In this document: positions 9,006 to 18,904 of the stretch, piece after piece
Layout: each line of letters starts with the position of its first letter
How positions within the stretch are numbered: the first letter of the stretch is position 1
Assembly: GCA_965219925.1 (NCBI GenBank)
Contig: OZ244795.1
Coordinates: 558,001 to 622,000 of the forward strand
DNA: 64,000 bases
DNA from: Bin87 sp965219925
GTDB lineage: Bacteria > Chloroflexota > Dehalococcoidia > Lucifugimonadales > UBA3495
Direction of reading: 5' to 3'
Made by a program: the position numbers and the translations under genes
The notes under the pieces: generated by a model
The model's database searches: none
What the model saw: only the letters and a program-made list of their open reading frames with translations
Told to the model about the DNA's origin: nothing

Positions 9006-10214
9006 ATGGTAAACCAACGAGTGGTGAAGCGTCGGAGCGTCGGGACATTTGGGAGTATTGCCGCCACCCGCATCCAGCCTCCGGATACCAGTGGGGGATA
9101 TTACCTGAAGCGGATCTGGAAAACCTATCGAACCCTGCGTGATGCCTACCTGCACTATGCTGGCAGCCAGCCCATGGCGCGCCGGACGGCAAACTCGTTG
9201 GCCATTCTGCCCCATGAGGTGGTTGCGGTTGAAACGCCGTTCAACCTGGACGACTCGCCGGCTGGCGAGTACCTGATCTGGCGCGTGGCCTTGAACGAAG
9301 ACGGGTATGGAATCATCACCGCTGACGGAACACAGCGCCGGGCGCACCGGGTAGCCTACGAGAGCGCCGGCGGGGTCATCTTGGACGGTCAGACGCTCAA
9401 CCATCTCTGCCATCGGCCCTTCTGTGTTCAGCCGGCACATCTGTACGCCGGCGACCACGCCAGCAATGCCAGGGACCGCCAGATTCGGAAGCAGACCCAA
9501 CTGGCCCATCCCGACGAGCGATTGGTGCTGCCGGGTGGTTGGGATGAACTCACAGGACGAAATGAACGGGTGTGGCAATCCGCCGCCCTATACCGGGAAC
9601 CCGACAACCCTGAGACTGTGCCGCTTCCGGGGCTGGGCGTTCATAAGCATCACTTCACCATCCCGGTTGGCGCCATCCAGAATCAGTTGATGTATGCCTG
9701 TGAAGTGTGCGGGGCCAGCAGCGACGACCGCTGGAGGGCGTTGGAGGAATATCTGGACGACCGGCGGCATTGCGAGATATGCCAGGTCAAACTCAACCGG
9801 CCCGAGGTGGAGGCCTTGATGGAGCAGCGCAAAACCGAAGCGCAGGAGGGATTGCCTCGCCAACCTCAGCGCAATCAGGAATACCACGAAGGCCAATTTG
9901 ACCGGCTGATGAATGTCCGAGACCTGCTGCATTTTTCGCTGCTTTCCGGGCGCAGGCCTCTGCCATCGGCGACGAGGTTGGCAATAGTGAGCGCCTGTTT
10001 TGCCTGGCTGAAACAGAACGACGGCTGGATTAGGGCCAATCACCGGGTGGGAGAGCGATTCAGCAGCGCCGGCCTTTTCCCCTGGCATCACCACGTGGTG
10101 CCGGCTACGTACGTGCCGGAGGACTATGTCAATGGACAGGGAACCATAACCGGGCGTGAGCGGGAAGTGGTCTGGAACCTTCCCAACCCGCGGTTCCTCC
10201 TGCTGGATTACTGA
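9006..10214 (+). CDS. HNH endonuclease with C-terminal Cys-rich domain
   Basis: A 402-residue protein. Near residue 120 it carries an HNH_3-type core: RRAHRVAYESAGG, then LNHLCHRPFCVQPAHLYAG, with the His, Asn and His needed for a beta-beta-alpha-metal nuclease. Further on CEVCGASSDD and CEICQVKLNR look like a four-cysteine zinc site. The start at 9006 follows AAAAGGG by 11 bases; starts at 8964 and 8988 are also possible. The gene is intact, unlike most neighbours. HNH proteins of this kind occur as homing-type or phage-defence nucleases; its target is unknown. Confidence 0.75.
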   Translation: MVNQRVVKRRSVGTFGSIAATRIQPPDTSGGYYLKRIWKTYRTLRDAYLHYAGSQPMARRTANSLAILPHEVVAVETPFNLDDSPAGEYLIWRVALNEDGYGIITADGTQRRAHRVAYESAGGVILDGQTLNHLCHRPFCVQPAHLYAGDHASNARDRQIRKQTQLAHPDERLVLPGGWDELTGRNERVWQSAALYREPDNPETVPLPGLGVHKHHFTIPVGAIQNQLMYACEVCGASSDDRWRALEEYLDDRRHCEICQVKLNRPEVEALMEQRKTEAQEGLPRQPQRNQEYHEGQFDRLMNVRDLLHFSLLSGRRPLPSATRLAIVSACFAWLKQNDGWIRANHRVGERFSSAGLFPWHHHVVPATYVPEDYVNGQGTITGREREVVWNLPNPRFLLLDY

Positions 10215-10281
10215 ATGGGCGAACTGATCGGGTTGCGCCAGCCGCCAGTATTCTCCGTACAAGTGCGCGAGACAGGAATAC

Positions 10282-10425
10282 TCATGCCGTCAGCTCGATG
10301 CGGTCTCCGTAGCTCCGGAAGTCCGCGGCATTGAACGTGAGCAGCCGTCGCTCGCCGTGGGCCAGCATAGTGGCCACGATGTTGGCGTCGTGAATCTGCC
10401 TTCCTCCCACACGGACAAACATCCT
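10282..10425 (-). pseudogene. PIN-domain toxin (VapC-like) C-terminal fragment
   Basis: About 47 residues remain: GRQIHDANIVATMLAHG, then RRLLTFNAADFRSYGD, ending IELTA. The Asp of HDAN and the Asp of NAADF match the last acidic residues of PIN RNases. The 5' part is absent; the next unit, a recombinase element, begins about 20 bases further on. Confidence 0.7.
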
Positions 10426-10445
10426 ACACCATCATAGTTAGTTAG

Positions 10446-11715
10446 TACCTACCACGTCAAAGGGCTGGGAACTCGACGGCGGGAACCTTCCCGACCCAGG
10501 CAACGGGCGACGCTCGAAGAACATCCACGGCGAAGGCAAGGCGTCAGAACAGGCTCTGCTGGCCCGGCTGAGCCGGTCGCGATGGCCCCTTATCGGTGGA
10601 TCGGCTCTGCGGACGCTGATCCACCTGTTGCCCCACTGTATTTCCTGGGAAAGCGCGCTCGTTGGCTTTATCGCGCATCCTTTGGCTGCCGAAATCACCC
10701 CGCAATCCCGCCGCCGGAGACCTGATCGTGACCACTGCCGCCAGCCCTGACATCATGCCCCAGGAACCCGCATCCCTGCCCGAGCTGCGGGCCGCCGACC
10801 AGGGCGTGGCCTCGTCCCTGGAAGCCGTTCTCTCCGACAACACCAGGCGCGTTTACGGCACACAATGGAAACTGTTTACCGACTGGTACGACGAGGTGGG
10901 CCTTTCTGCTCTGCCGGCCGATCCACTGACGGTGGCCCGCTACCTGGCCGCTCGGGCCAACTCCGGCGCCAGCATCGCGACGCTGCGCCTCGCCACGTCC
11001 GCCATCGCCAAGGCCCACCATGGGCCAAGCTGGAATCGCCCTGCCGGGACCCGGGCGTGCGCGCCTCCTTGAAGGGACGGGGAAGGGGACTTGCCAAGCC
11101 CCAGCGTCAGTCCGGCGCCCTCACCGCCGACGTGCTCGCCGTCATCCGCCTCACCGCTCCGAAACCCCAGGCCCCGCGGCCGCGGCCTGGAAACGGCCGC
11201 GCAGGCCGCCCAGCGCGCCCGCTTCGACCTGGCCCTGGTGGCCGTGTTGTCGGATGGCGGGCTAAGGCGTACCGAGGCGGCGGCGCTGACCTAGGACGAC
11301 GTCCAGCGTTGGGACGACGGCAGCGGCCGCATAACCGTGGTCCGCTCCAAGACCGACGTGGAGACTCAGGGCGCCGTGGTGGCCGTCGCTCCCGCCGCCG
11401 TGAAAGCGTTGGAAGCCATCCGGCCGGCGGGCGTTGGTGGCGCGGTGAAGGTGTTCGGGCTGTCGGAATCGCAGATCGCCCGGCGGGTGAAGGTGATCGC
11501 CAAAGCCGCCGGCCTGGTGGATTGGGAGTTCTTCAGCGGCCACAGCGGACGGGTGGGCATGGCCCCCGGCGCATGGCCAGAACGGCGCCCCCACCCACGA
11601 GATCGAACGGCAGGGCCGCTGGAAGCAGGGCGCGGCATGGTCGGGCGATACACCCACGGCGAATCCGCCGGGTCGGCCCTGCGGTACTTGTAGCCGAGCT
11701 CGGCGCTGGTAGGTA
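10446..11715 (+). mobile_element. tyrosine-recombinase unit bounded by short inverted repeats
   Basis: TACCTACCA at 10446-10454 and its complement TGGTAGGTA at 11707-11715 bound a segment whose only gene is a tyrosine recombinase. No cargo and no other transposase is seen. The outer limits are approximate and no target duplication is obvious. The first 300 bases (10446-10750) hold no gene I can support. Confidence 0.45.
10755..11693 (+). pseudogene. tyrosine recombinase (phage-type integrase), multiply broken
   Basis: The N-terminal SAM-like core domain reads NTRRVYGTQWKLFTDWYDEV and DPLTVARYLAARA. The catalytic domain holds the first arginine in SDGGLRRTEAAALT, the HxxR-type box FSGHSGRVGMA and the final tyrosine VGRYTHGESAG. 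To read through, three frame changes are needed (near 11020, 11170 and 11565) plus a TAG after AAALT, where tryptophan is usual. The protein cannot be made as it stands. Confidence 0.8.
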
Positions 11716-11719
11716 ATAC

Positions 11720-13516
11720 TTAGAACATCTCACTCGAAGGCCAGACTCTTGCGGCTGATTCGCATAGCGCTAGGGCGCGCTGTTCGATGGTAGTCTCATT
11801 CCATACATCAGGGGCCTCGCTGACCAGATTTTTATTGAGGAAAAACATACCGTGTTTATCCAAGGCGGCCCGCTTATCCTCCCACGAAGCATTAGAAAGG
11901 CTGGAGTTCAACCGACCGTTTACCAGAGTCAGGTTGCCCATCGAATGAATTAGGTTGTCGCGGTCGATCTTTGCCTTGTCGACATCCTCGATATCCGATA
12001 GGAGTTTCCAATTCTCCCGCCACTGTTGCGGCATGATGTGCTCGATGGTTAATGTCCGTTCTACGGTTTGACTCTCGGCCATTCTGGTCCTGAGGTCGCT
12101 CTCGATTCCTTCCAGCACCAAGCGCAGCTGCCCTCGGGTAAGCAACTTGTAGAGAGGCCACGAAGTGAACGCTTCCCGCAACGCGTGGTCATTCGGCCAG
12201 AGCCTCGCAGGGGCTTTCTGGTCCTTGAGATATGCAGAGACGGTGTCGTCGGCGCGCTGTGCGCCTGCTTCCTCCAACGGTTCCAGCATTCCGATGAACA
12301 GTAGGTTGTAACCGTTGGTCGACATACGGAGTATCATCCGTCGGACTAGGAAGCTTTCGAGAGCTCGCAATGCCTTGTCTAATTGTTGTTGAGGAGTTTC
12401 GGCGGTCAGCAACCACGTCAACACCGGCGTCAACACTCCCGCTTGCATCACTTCACGGCGATAGAGGAACTGTTCCATTTCTGTGCGGTTCTTGGTTTCC
12501 AGCGTTCGGTAATGCTCCGCTGCGGCATGAATCTCGTCTGCGAGTCCTGCAACTGACCCAGAGGGACACCAGTTAGGATAGTTGCGTCGGAAGGTCGAGA
12601 ACATCTCTTTGGCGGCCACTTCATCTTGCGAGCGCATTACCAGCCAGTAGTTCAGAAATACGTCGATACGAGGCCGCACCAACCGGCCTTGCTGAACATC
12701 CTGGCTCCACCAACCGTCGTCGAACCTCCACAAATTCTTTCCCGCTCCCGAATCCAGAGCGATGCCCGCACTCACGGCCTCGTGCATGACCATGTTTTTG
12801 ATCAGGTCCGACTCCAGAAGAGGAGTCCCGCGAGCATTCAGCGTCTCGAAAATGACGTGCGGGTCATCGCCCATTTCAAGGTCAATGACCACCAACTCGA
12901 GCAAGTTATTCACCGTACGTTCCAAAGCGTCGGCCCGGGTCTCCCGTTCCTCGGGGTCTTTTATGAGCCAGTGAGCAATCTGTGTTTTGAAAAATTCGTG
13001 GGCTCGTACGATGTTTGAATCCTTGAATTCATCGCTAGGCAGTTCATTGCTCATCGCATACCTGAAAGCTTCCTGGTCTGCGGCAGTAGGCCAGACCTTG
13101 AAGGCCCGGTCGGGGTCGCCTCCTCGGTATCGTTCGTAATTCAGCACCATGTCCGCTAAACGTTCCGCCGCGGTTTGCAGGCCCTGTTGCTGATAGACCT
13201 CTTGGATGGCATCGACCTGCAATTGGAGCGTGGTCAGACGCTGCTGCCCATCCACCACCAACCGGGATTCAAGCTGGCCAGTCATGTTCTGTGTCTACTG
13301 CAATACGACTGCACCCAGGAAGTGCGTCTGCTGTTACATCCCCACAGTTCTGCCGTTGCGCATGGCCAAGGAACGCTCCGCAGTGTTCTGCACATCGGCC
13401 CACAGCGGCTCCCATTGCTCATCCTCGTCCCAAACGTATTGCCTCTAAAAGCGTGGGACCTCGTACCAGAACTGCTTCGCAAACATGGTCTGCAGATTTA
13501 GCTTGTCAACTTTCAC
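11720..13516 (-). pseudogene. DUF262/DUF1524 (GmrSD-like) nuclease with three internal stops
   Basis: The N-terminal ParB-like DUF262 part is recognisable from VKVDKLNLQTMFAKQFWYEV through VDGQQRLTTLQ (the DGQQR motif binds nucleotide). The C-terminal DUF1524 part carries the HNH-like TIEHIMPQQW and NLIHSMGNLTLVNGRLNSSL. This pair makes up GmrSD-type modification-dependent restriction enzymes. The start GTG at 13516 follows GGGGAGG. Within the first 80 codons the frame meets TAG, TAA and TAG; the rest (519 residues) is open. Each stop sits where glutamine would fit. A shorter product from ATG 13285 would keep DGQQR but lack the start of the domain. This is a decayed type IV-like defence gene. 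Confidence 0.85.
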
Positions 13517-13768
13517 GAGATGGTCCTCCCCTGGTTAGAATTTGTTAGATTCAAGATGCTGGTTCCGTCTTCGCCTATGAAGACCAACCTTTCGGATCGC
13601 AGTTTAGTGTCCTGTACCTACAGCATACCTGCGACAGCGCGCCACGTTGAGAAAACTTCGCTACTCGGGATTGGGCTTTACGAGAGCTGCAAAAAGACTA
13701 AGCATTGTTGCAAAAGCCGTCGATTGCTCAATGGCATTCGCGGCCGGTTTATGGTCCGGCTTGGCTTG

Positions 13769-14037
13769 CTATCGTAGGTTGTGCCTGACTGCAAGTTCAT
13801 GTAACCTACGTTTTAAGTCTGTGGGAAGGTCACTGTCCAATAGCTGGTCGACGATGCCTTTAATCCTGAGCCCGATCCAAGGTTCGGAATCAGATTGCGC
13901 TATGTGGATCAACAGATTGGCCAGTTCGATGGAGTGTCGTTCGGCCAATCCGCTATCTTCGATTCTATGTAGTAGTCCGAAATCTTTGTAATGATGGGTT
14001 GATTGGTACAGGGCCTTTCTACGGCCATACCGGGTTT
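13769..14037 (-). pseudogene. C-terminal fragment of an unrecognised protein
   Basis: About 88 residues are open on the minus strand: RRKALYQSTHHYKDFGLLHR, then HSIELANLLIHIAQSDSEPW and LKRRLHELAVRHNLR at the stop. Composition and amphipathic pattern look coding. The frame is closed by a stop just upstream of 14037, close to the IS630 insertion. The family is not recognised. Confidence 0.5.
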
Positions 14038-14099
14038 ATGGAGACTATCGCCGAGCAATCTGGCATTCCACCCGTCATTTCAAGAATGTTGGTCTACTA

Positions 14100-15333
14100 A
14101 ACCAAAGCCAAGGTGAAATGCGCAGAGGCGTGGGGTAAATTGAGGCCGTAACTGGTTAGCTGACCTCGGGAGTTGGGAGGTGTTGCTGATGGGGGTGAGA
14201 GAGATAGGGCGGTGGCTGGAACGATGGCAGATGAGAGAGAAGGACCTCAGGCGGCGGATGATTCTGGCGCCTACGCCCCGGGAGCGGGAGCGTTGGTACG
14301 CCATGTTGCTCTTGGCCCAGGGTTGGACGGCGGCGGCCACTGCGGAAGCGCTGGAGCGGGACCCCCACACCATCGGACGCTGGGCCTCGGCCTTCGGTGA
14401 GGGAGGGCCTGCGGCCCTGCTATTCGAGCAGACCGGTGGTTCCCCCCCGCCATTGACCAAGCGCAACAAGAGGAGTTGAAAGCGGCGGTGCAACTGCCGC
14501 CGTCATGGTCAGGCATGGAAATGGCCAACTGGTATTGGAAGGCGGTGCGGCAGTTTGTTTCGGGACGCTTTGGTGTCAGCCTGTGCCGCAGCAGTTGTCT
14601 GAACTATCTACACTGCTTGGGATTCGCCTTCAAGCGGCCCAAGAAGCGATTGGTCAAAGCGAATGAATCCAAGCGTGAGGCCTTCGTGGCGGAGTATGCC
14701 GCCTTTTGGGACGAGTCGGGGCGCACTGGAGCCAAGGTGTTCTTTGCCGACGAGGCCCACTTCCGGGCCGACGCCGAACTGCGGGGCAAGTGGGTGCTGA
14801 GAGGAGAGTCGGCATTGGTGGACTCAACCAGCCCCAGCTACGGGGAGAAGGCCAGCTATTACTCGGCGGTGTGCCTGGAGACGGGCGAAGTGGAGTGGAT
14901 GGAACTGGAGGGCAACAGCAACGCCGGGACCTCGGTTGCCTTCTTGAAGCAGTTACGGGAGAAACACGGCAAGCGGCTGAACGTGATCTGGGACAACGCG
15001 CCGGCGCATCGAGGCGATGCGGTGAGAGAATACCTCAGGACGCCTGGGCTGAACCTGCGGCTGGTGAATCTGCCGGGCTACAGTCCGGACTTCAACGCCG
15101 ACGAGGCCATCTGGGGCTGGGCGAGAGAGGAGGCCACCGGCAACCTGTGCCTGGGGAGCAAGGCGGCGGTACGGGAGAGGGTCAACCGTTTCCTCACCGG
15201 GCTGGCCAGCCGGAAAGACGAGGTAAGACGGCGTTGCCGGACGGTCCTGCAATCAAGGGCTGAGGCACTCCTACGAGACCTCACGTCCGATTCCCGGTGT
15301 CAGGCAAATGCACATCCCACCTTGGCTTTGGTT
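14100..15333 (+). mobile_element. IS630-family insertion sequence (1234 bp)
   Basis: The ends are AACCAAAGCCAAGGTG in inverted orientation, flanked by TA on each side (14098-14099 and 15334-15335), the standard IS630/Tc1 target. A 146-bp miniature version with both subterminal sequences lies at 51705-51850, and one end resembles a relic near 44411-44440. Confidence 0.88.
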
Positions 15334-15336
15334 TAG
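14180..15336 (+). CDS. IS630-family transposase, two-frame
   Basis: The first part holds the paired helix-turn-helix (EREREWYAML-type start, AAATAEALERDPHTIGRWAS). The second part holds the DDE catalytic domain: KVFFADEAHFRADAEL, then NVIWDNAPAHRGDAV, then YSPDFNADEAIWGWAREEA. The frames join at a run of seven C (14444-14450) in TGGSPP-AIDQAQQEELKAA, which suggests slippage as described for other IS630 elements. The stop TAG is completed by the target TA at the element edge, an economical arrangement. Confidence 0.85.
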
Positions 15337-15345
15337 CTGCCGACT

Positions 15346-15657
15346 TCATGTCGGGCCTGGAACCGGCGGGCCGGCGGGTGGCGCTGCACGTGTGGAGGGC
15401 CGCCGAAAGGGGCATCCATCGGAACACACTCTGCCAGAGGACGGACCTGACGCCGGTGGAGTTGCGCTCGTTGGTGATGAGGATGGGCCGCGTGCTGGGG
15501 AGGTTCCAGCGGGAGGGGGCTTGGCGCTGTCGCGGCCGGTGGCGGCCAACAGCCCGTTGCAGAGCTACTTCGTCGATCCCGACTTTGCCGCGGTGGCGTC
15601 CGATCTGTTCGGTGAGAGGATGCCGGACCAGCTGTCCAGTGGCTTGATGCGCCCTTG
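15346..15657 (+). pseudogene. unrecognised protein, frameshifted
   Basis: The first frame reads MSGLEPAGRRVALHVWRAAE and LTPVELRSLVMRMGRVLGRF. The second frame, after a G-run near 15515, reads LALSRPVAANSPLQSYFVDP and ends FGERMPDQLSSGLMRP. Both halves look coding and together give about 103 residues. No family is recognised. Confidence 0.45.
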
Positions 15658-15661
15658 ACGA

Positions 15662-15964
15662 ATGCGTGTCATAGGGCGCCTGGAAGATCGAACCGTGCAT
15701 CGGTGGTTGAACACGCTGCTGCTGATTGTCGGCCTGTGGGTTGGGCTGGCCTGTGGGTTGGACTCCGACGACCGTATGTTGCGTCGGTACGCCAACTGCC
15801 TGACGGACACCAACACCACCCTGCATCGCATGACCGTGTCCGGCGCCAGCGGCACCGTAACGCTGAGCGCCGAGGCGGTGGAGGAGCGGTTGCGTGGTCA
15901 GTTGGAGAGGGGGGAGCTCACCATGGGGAAGATCAGGGCCGACTACGCCCGCTACTGTGAATAG
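15662..15964 (+). CDS. small membrane-anchored hypothetical protein
   Basis: 100 residues with one hydrophobic stretch near residues 17-32 (TLLLIVGLWVGLACGL), then a soluble tail containing TVTLSAEAVEERLRGQLERG. The Cys after GLA resembles but does not exactly match a lipobox. It starts five bases after the previous fragment's stop. The function is unknown. Confidence 0.45.
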   Translation: MRVIGRLEDRTVHRWLNTLLLIVGLWVGLACGLDSDDRMLRRYANCLTDTNTTLHRMTVSGASGTVTLSAEAVEERLRGQLERGELTMGKIRADYARYCE

Positions 15965-16377
15965 GAACTGTCGAGAGCTGGGGGAAGAGCGCGGGCGAAA
16001 GGCGCTGGGGCGGGGGGCAGTCCGGTATCAAAATGGCCCCTGCAAGGCTGAATGCCAGGTGCGCTATGATGGCGACGGAATCCGCCGCGACGGGCGTGGA
16101 TTGGATGGCTGGAGCGACGACCTGGGGGCGGATGATGTGGCGCATCCGTAATTGAGATGGTCTGAAACGGGGCGGCGAAAACCGCCATCCGGCCGGCGGG
16201 CGGAATTCCCGCACGGAGTGGTTTACGTAATGACCCTTTTGGGCGAACCAGATGGGGTATCAATAGAGTTCGCTCTCACCGTGTATCTGCACAAGTGGTG
16301 TCCCGCGCAAGAGTTCGCCGGAGGCCTGGATGATTGCCCATCTCGACCGGCAAAAATAGTCGTCGCTACCGGCAGGA
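15965..16377. other. 413-base stretch without a supported gene
   Basis: No convincing coding frame. It holds one copy of a dispersed sequence at 16222-16265 (TTTACGTAATGACCC ... GGTATCAATA) that recurs at 42815-42858. At the end is GGCAGGACTAATTGTCGTTA, the outer edge of the rve-type IS found complete at 39265-40934. Confidence 0.5.
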
Positions 16378-17107
16378 CTAATTGTCGTTAATCTGGGTCC
16401 TCATCTCATCCATGGCCCGGCTGAACTGGGTGGGCCCTGCAGGGAGGCCGGGTCCCGGCGTGTGCTTGAACACGGCGTGGCGATCGGTGTAGAGGGCCAC
16501 GGGCACGCCGCGATGCTCCACCAAGGCGCGGATCAGCCGGAAGTAGCTGCCAGCGTCCTCATGCTCACAGAACCAGGCGCTCACCACCTGGCCGGTAGCA
16601 TCGTCCACCGCGATCAGCAGCGTGAACCGCGGGGCCTGATCCCCCAACCACGGGTGATAGCTACCGTCCATCTGGATCAGCATGCCCTCCCGGGGGCATC
16701 CGTTGCCGACGGACCCGGTGTTTGGGTGGACGGCGGCGCCGGGGACTGCTCAGTCCAGCGTCCAGCAAGACCCGCCGCAGGGTGGTCCTGCCGATGTGGA
16801 TGCCTTCCCGCTCCGCCAGCAGTTCCGCGAGGTGGGTGTGGTTGACGCCAGCGTAGCGGGTCCGAGCCAGATGCGCCACGTCGACGACCAGCGCCTCGGG
16901 CGTGGCGTTGACGGGTTGGCGACCGCGGTGGCCATGTGCCAAAGCCGCCGCGCCGCGTTCACGGTAGGCCCCCAGGATGCGGCGGGTGTGGCGGGAAGTT
17001 ACTCCCATCAACTCGGCGGCCTGGTCCAAGGTCATGTGCTCTGCTGCCAGGCTGTTCAGAACCTGAAGTCTGCTTTGTTCTTTTGGGGTCAATGTCACAT
17101 TCTCCAT
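16378..17107 (-). pseudogene. ISNCY-like (IS1202-type) transposase, truncated
   Basis: The N-terminus reads MENVTLTPKEQSRLQVLNSL, then the helix-turn-helix LDQAAELMGVTSRHTRRIL and RRRRPPKHRVRRQRMP. After a frame change near 16680 the integrase-fold core begins: MLIQMDGSYHPWLG, then VALYTDRHAVFKHTPG. The frame ends at 16378 in the outer edge of another IS, so the last third is missing. Its missing C-terminal domain resembles the fragments at 7520-7723 and 43262-43684. Confidence 0.75.
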
Positions 17108-17617
17108 GATGTGACATTATCGCTGGCCAGTTAGTCGGGACCTTTTCGCTGGACGTCGACATCCAGCGCGGAACAAGAAAGCACCGCGTTGGGCTCGCTT
17201 CAAGTCGCTCCGCCCAACCAGCCCGAGGCGTTCTCTAGGCGTCTCGGGCTCCATGATTCCTGCTCGCGCCGCGGCGTCAACGCAACCGCTCCCAACTCGC
17301 GCTAGGTCCGGTTCGCGAGTGCGTCTTGCCGTGTCCTGTCCCGCCATCTCGCTCACCACGGCCATTGCAGCCCGCCATCGGCGCCCAAAATAGCGCCGGC
17401 AGATCCCGCCAATCTCCAAATTTTGATGACAGCAGCCTGTTGCGCCGCGATCCACTAATGAAAGACCATAGACATGAGCCAACCAGTGCCTGACAGTCAG
17501 TAAACGGCGACGGCACTACCGGCTCAGACCGAAACTACCGCATCCAACTGGCCACGATTCAAGTCGGGATCCCACTTCTCCAGACCTGCCGACAATCCCC
17601 AGACTGAGGATAAGCAC
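17108..17617. other. 510-base stretch without a supported gene
   Basis: It follows the likely terminal region of the ISNCY-like element and precedes the PD-(D/E)XK nuclease gene. Open frames exist on both strands but none looks coding. The promoter of the nuclease gene should lie here; I see no clear box. Confidence 0.4.
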
Positions 17618-18044
17618 ATGACCCAATCCCGCACAACCGGCCCTCGCATCTCGCCGCCATGGCTCGCCGGCCTGCTGTCTGCAGAAGCCAACTGCGAGTG
17701 GGCTTCCTGGTTCAGGACCCACCATGAGAATTGGCAGGCCTGCGAAATATCCAATCTTCCCGGCATTGACTGGAGAATTCAGTACACTTGTCAGCTCAAC
17801 GACTGCATCAAACGCTACGAGGAACAGGGCTACACGGTCTCAAACGGAGGACCGAACGCCTACGGCCTCAGCCTCGCCGAGGCCGTGCTGTCGGGCAGAC
17901 CCGACGTGATAGCCACGAAGGGCGATGACTGCGTCGTAGTTGACTTCCCCAAGGGTGAGCCCAACCGCTCCCACCAGTTTCAGGTCATGATCCACATGTA
18001 CGCCCTGCCCAGAGCCGTGGAGCGGCTCAGGGATATGTCTCTCA

Positions 18045-18904
18045 GAGCCTGTTTACAATCTTTTTAGGATTAGCACCATGAAGGCAAGCACCACCATTTG
18101 CAGGCTGGTATTGAGCTTTCTTTCGCAGTTCTTCCAGAGTCGGCGGCACTTTTCCAGCCAGGCGAAAGACCGCTCCACCACCCATCGCTTCGGCAGCACC
18201 ACGAAGGTGTGCAGTTCGCTGCGTTTCACCACTTCCACCGAGGCTCCCAACAGGCTTTGCACCGCAGCGGCAAAGGGCTTCCCGGTGTAACCCCCGTCCA
18301 CCAGCACGTTCTGCACTTGACTGAGGCCGTCTCGGCGCCGGTCAAACATCGCCAAAGCCCCAGCCCGGTCGGTAACGTTGGCGGTAGTCACGTGTATCCC
18401 ATGGGGCAATCCTTGCGTGTCCACCGCGATGTGACGCTTGATTCCGGACACCTTCTTCCCCCGTCATAGCCCTTGTGCCCGGCGGTGTCCGTGTTCTTCA
18501 CGCTCTGGGAGTCCACGATACAGAAGCTGGTCTGCTCTTTCCGACCATTACTTCGTCGGGCCGCGCTAACCGATTTTTTTAGGACTTGCTCCAGAATGGA
18601 ATCCTGACCTGGGCCAGGCCGCTCGCTCCATTGCCGGAAATACTGGTAGCAGGTGCGCCAATCGGGGAAGTCCGCGGGCAGCATTCGCCACTGGCAGCCG
18701 CTTTTCAGGAGGTACAGTACGCCGCAGAAAACGTCGTACAAGTCCACGGTGCGGGGCTTGGTCCGGCGGCGGGCCGACGCCAACGTCGGCAGAATCCGGA
18801 CGAATTGCTCCCGGCTGATGTCGCTGGGATAGGAATGAGACATGATTACCCCTCCCCTGATGATAGTCTCAACTTAACCTATTTCAGAGATCATAGACAG
18901 GTTC
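18045..18904 (-). mobile_element. IS5-family (IS1031-like) insertion sequence (860 bp)
   Basis: Inverted ends GAGCCTGTTTACAATC and GAACCTGTCTATGATC; TCA on both sides (18042-18044 and 18905-18907), a TNA-type 3-bp duplication. It splits the PD-(D/E)XK gene, and excision with one TCA restores the frame. Confidence 0.9.
18053..18843 (-). CDS. IS5-family transposase, two-frame
   Basis: The first part: MSHSYPSDISREQFVRILP, LKSGCQWRMLPADFPDW, CIVDSQSVKNTDTAGHKGYD. The second part: GIKRHIAVDTQGLPHGI, VLVDGGYTGKPFA, RWVVERSFAWLEKCRRLWKN. Catalytic D, D and E are present across the two. The frames meet at a short G-run near 18460. This may be programmed or a single-base lesion; no second copy is present to compare. 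Confidence 0.8.

Noticed and set aside
8881..9578. Extension of the helicase-like frame upstream to 9578
   Set aside because: This part is antisense to the HNH gene and shows no helicase motif, so the fragment is taken to end near 8880.
13270..13516. Reassigned stop codons (TAG/TAA read as glutamine)
   Set aside because: TAA and TAG end many intact genes in the window, and most intact genes have no internal stop; mutation explains the case better.
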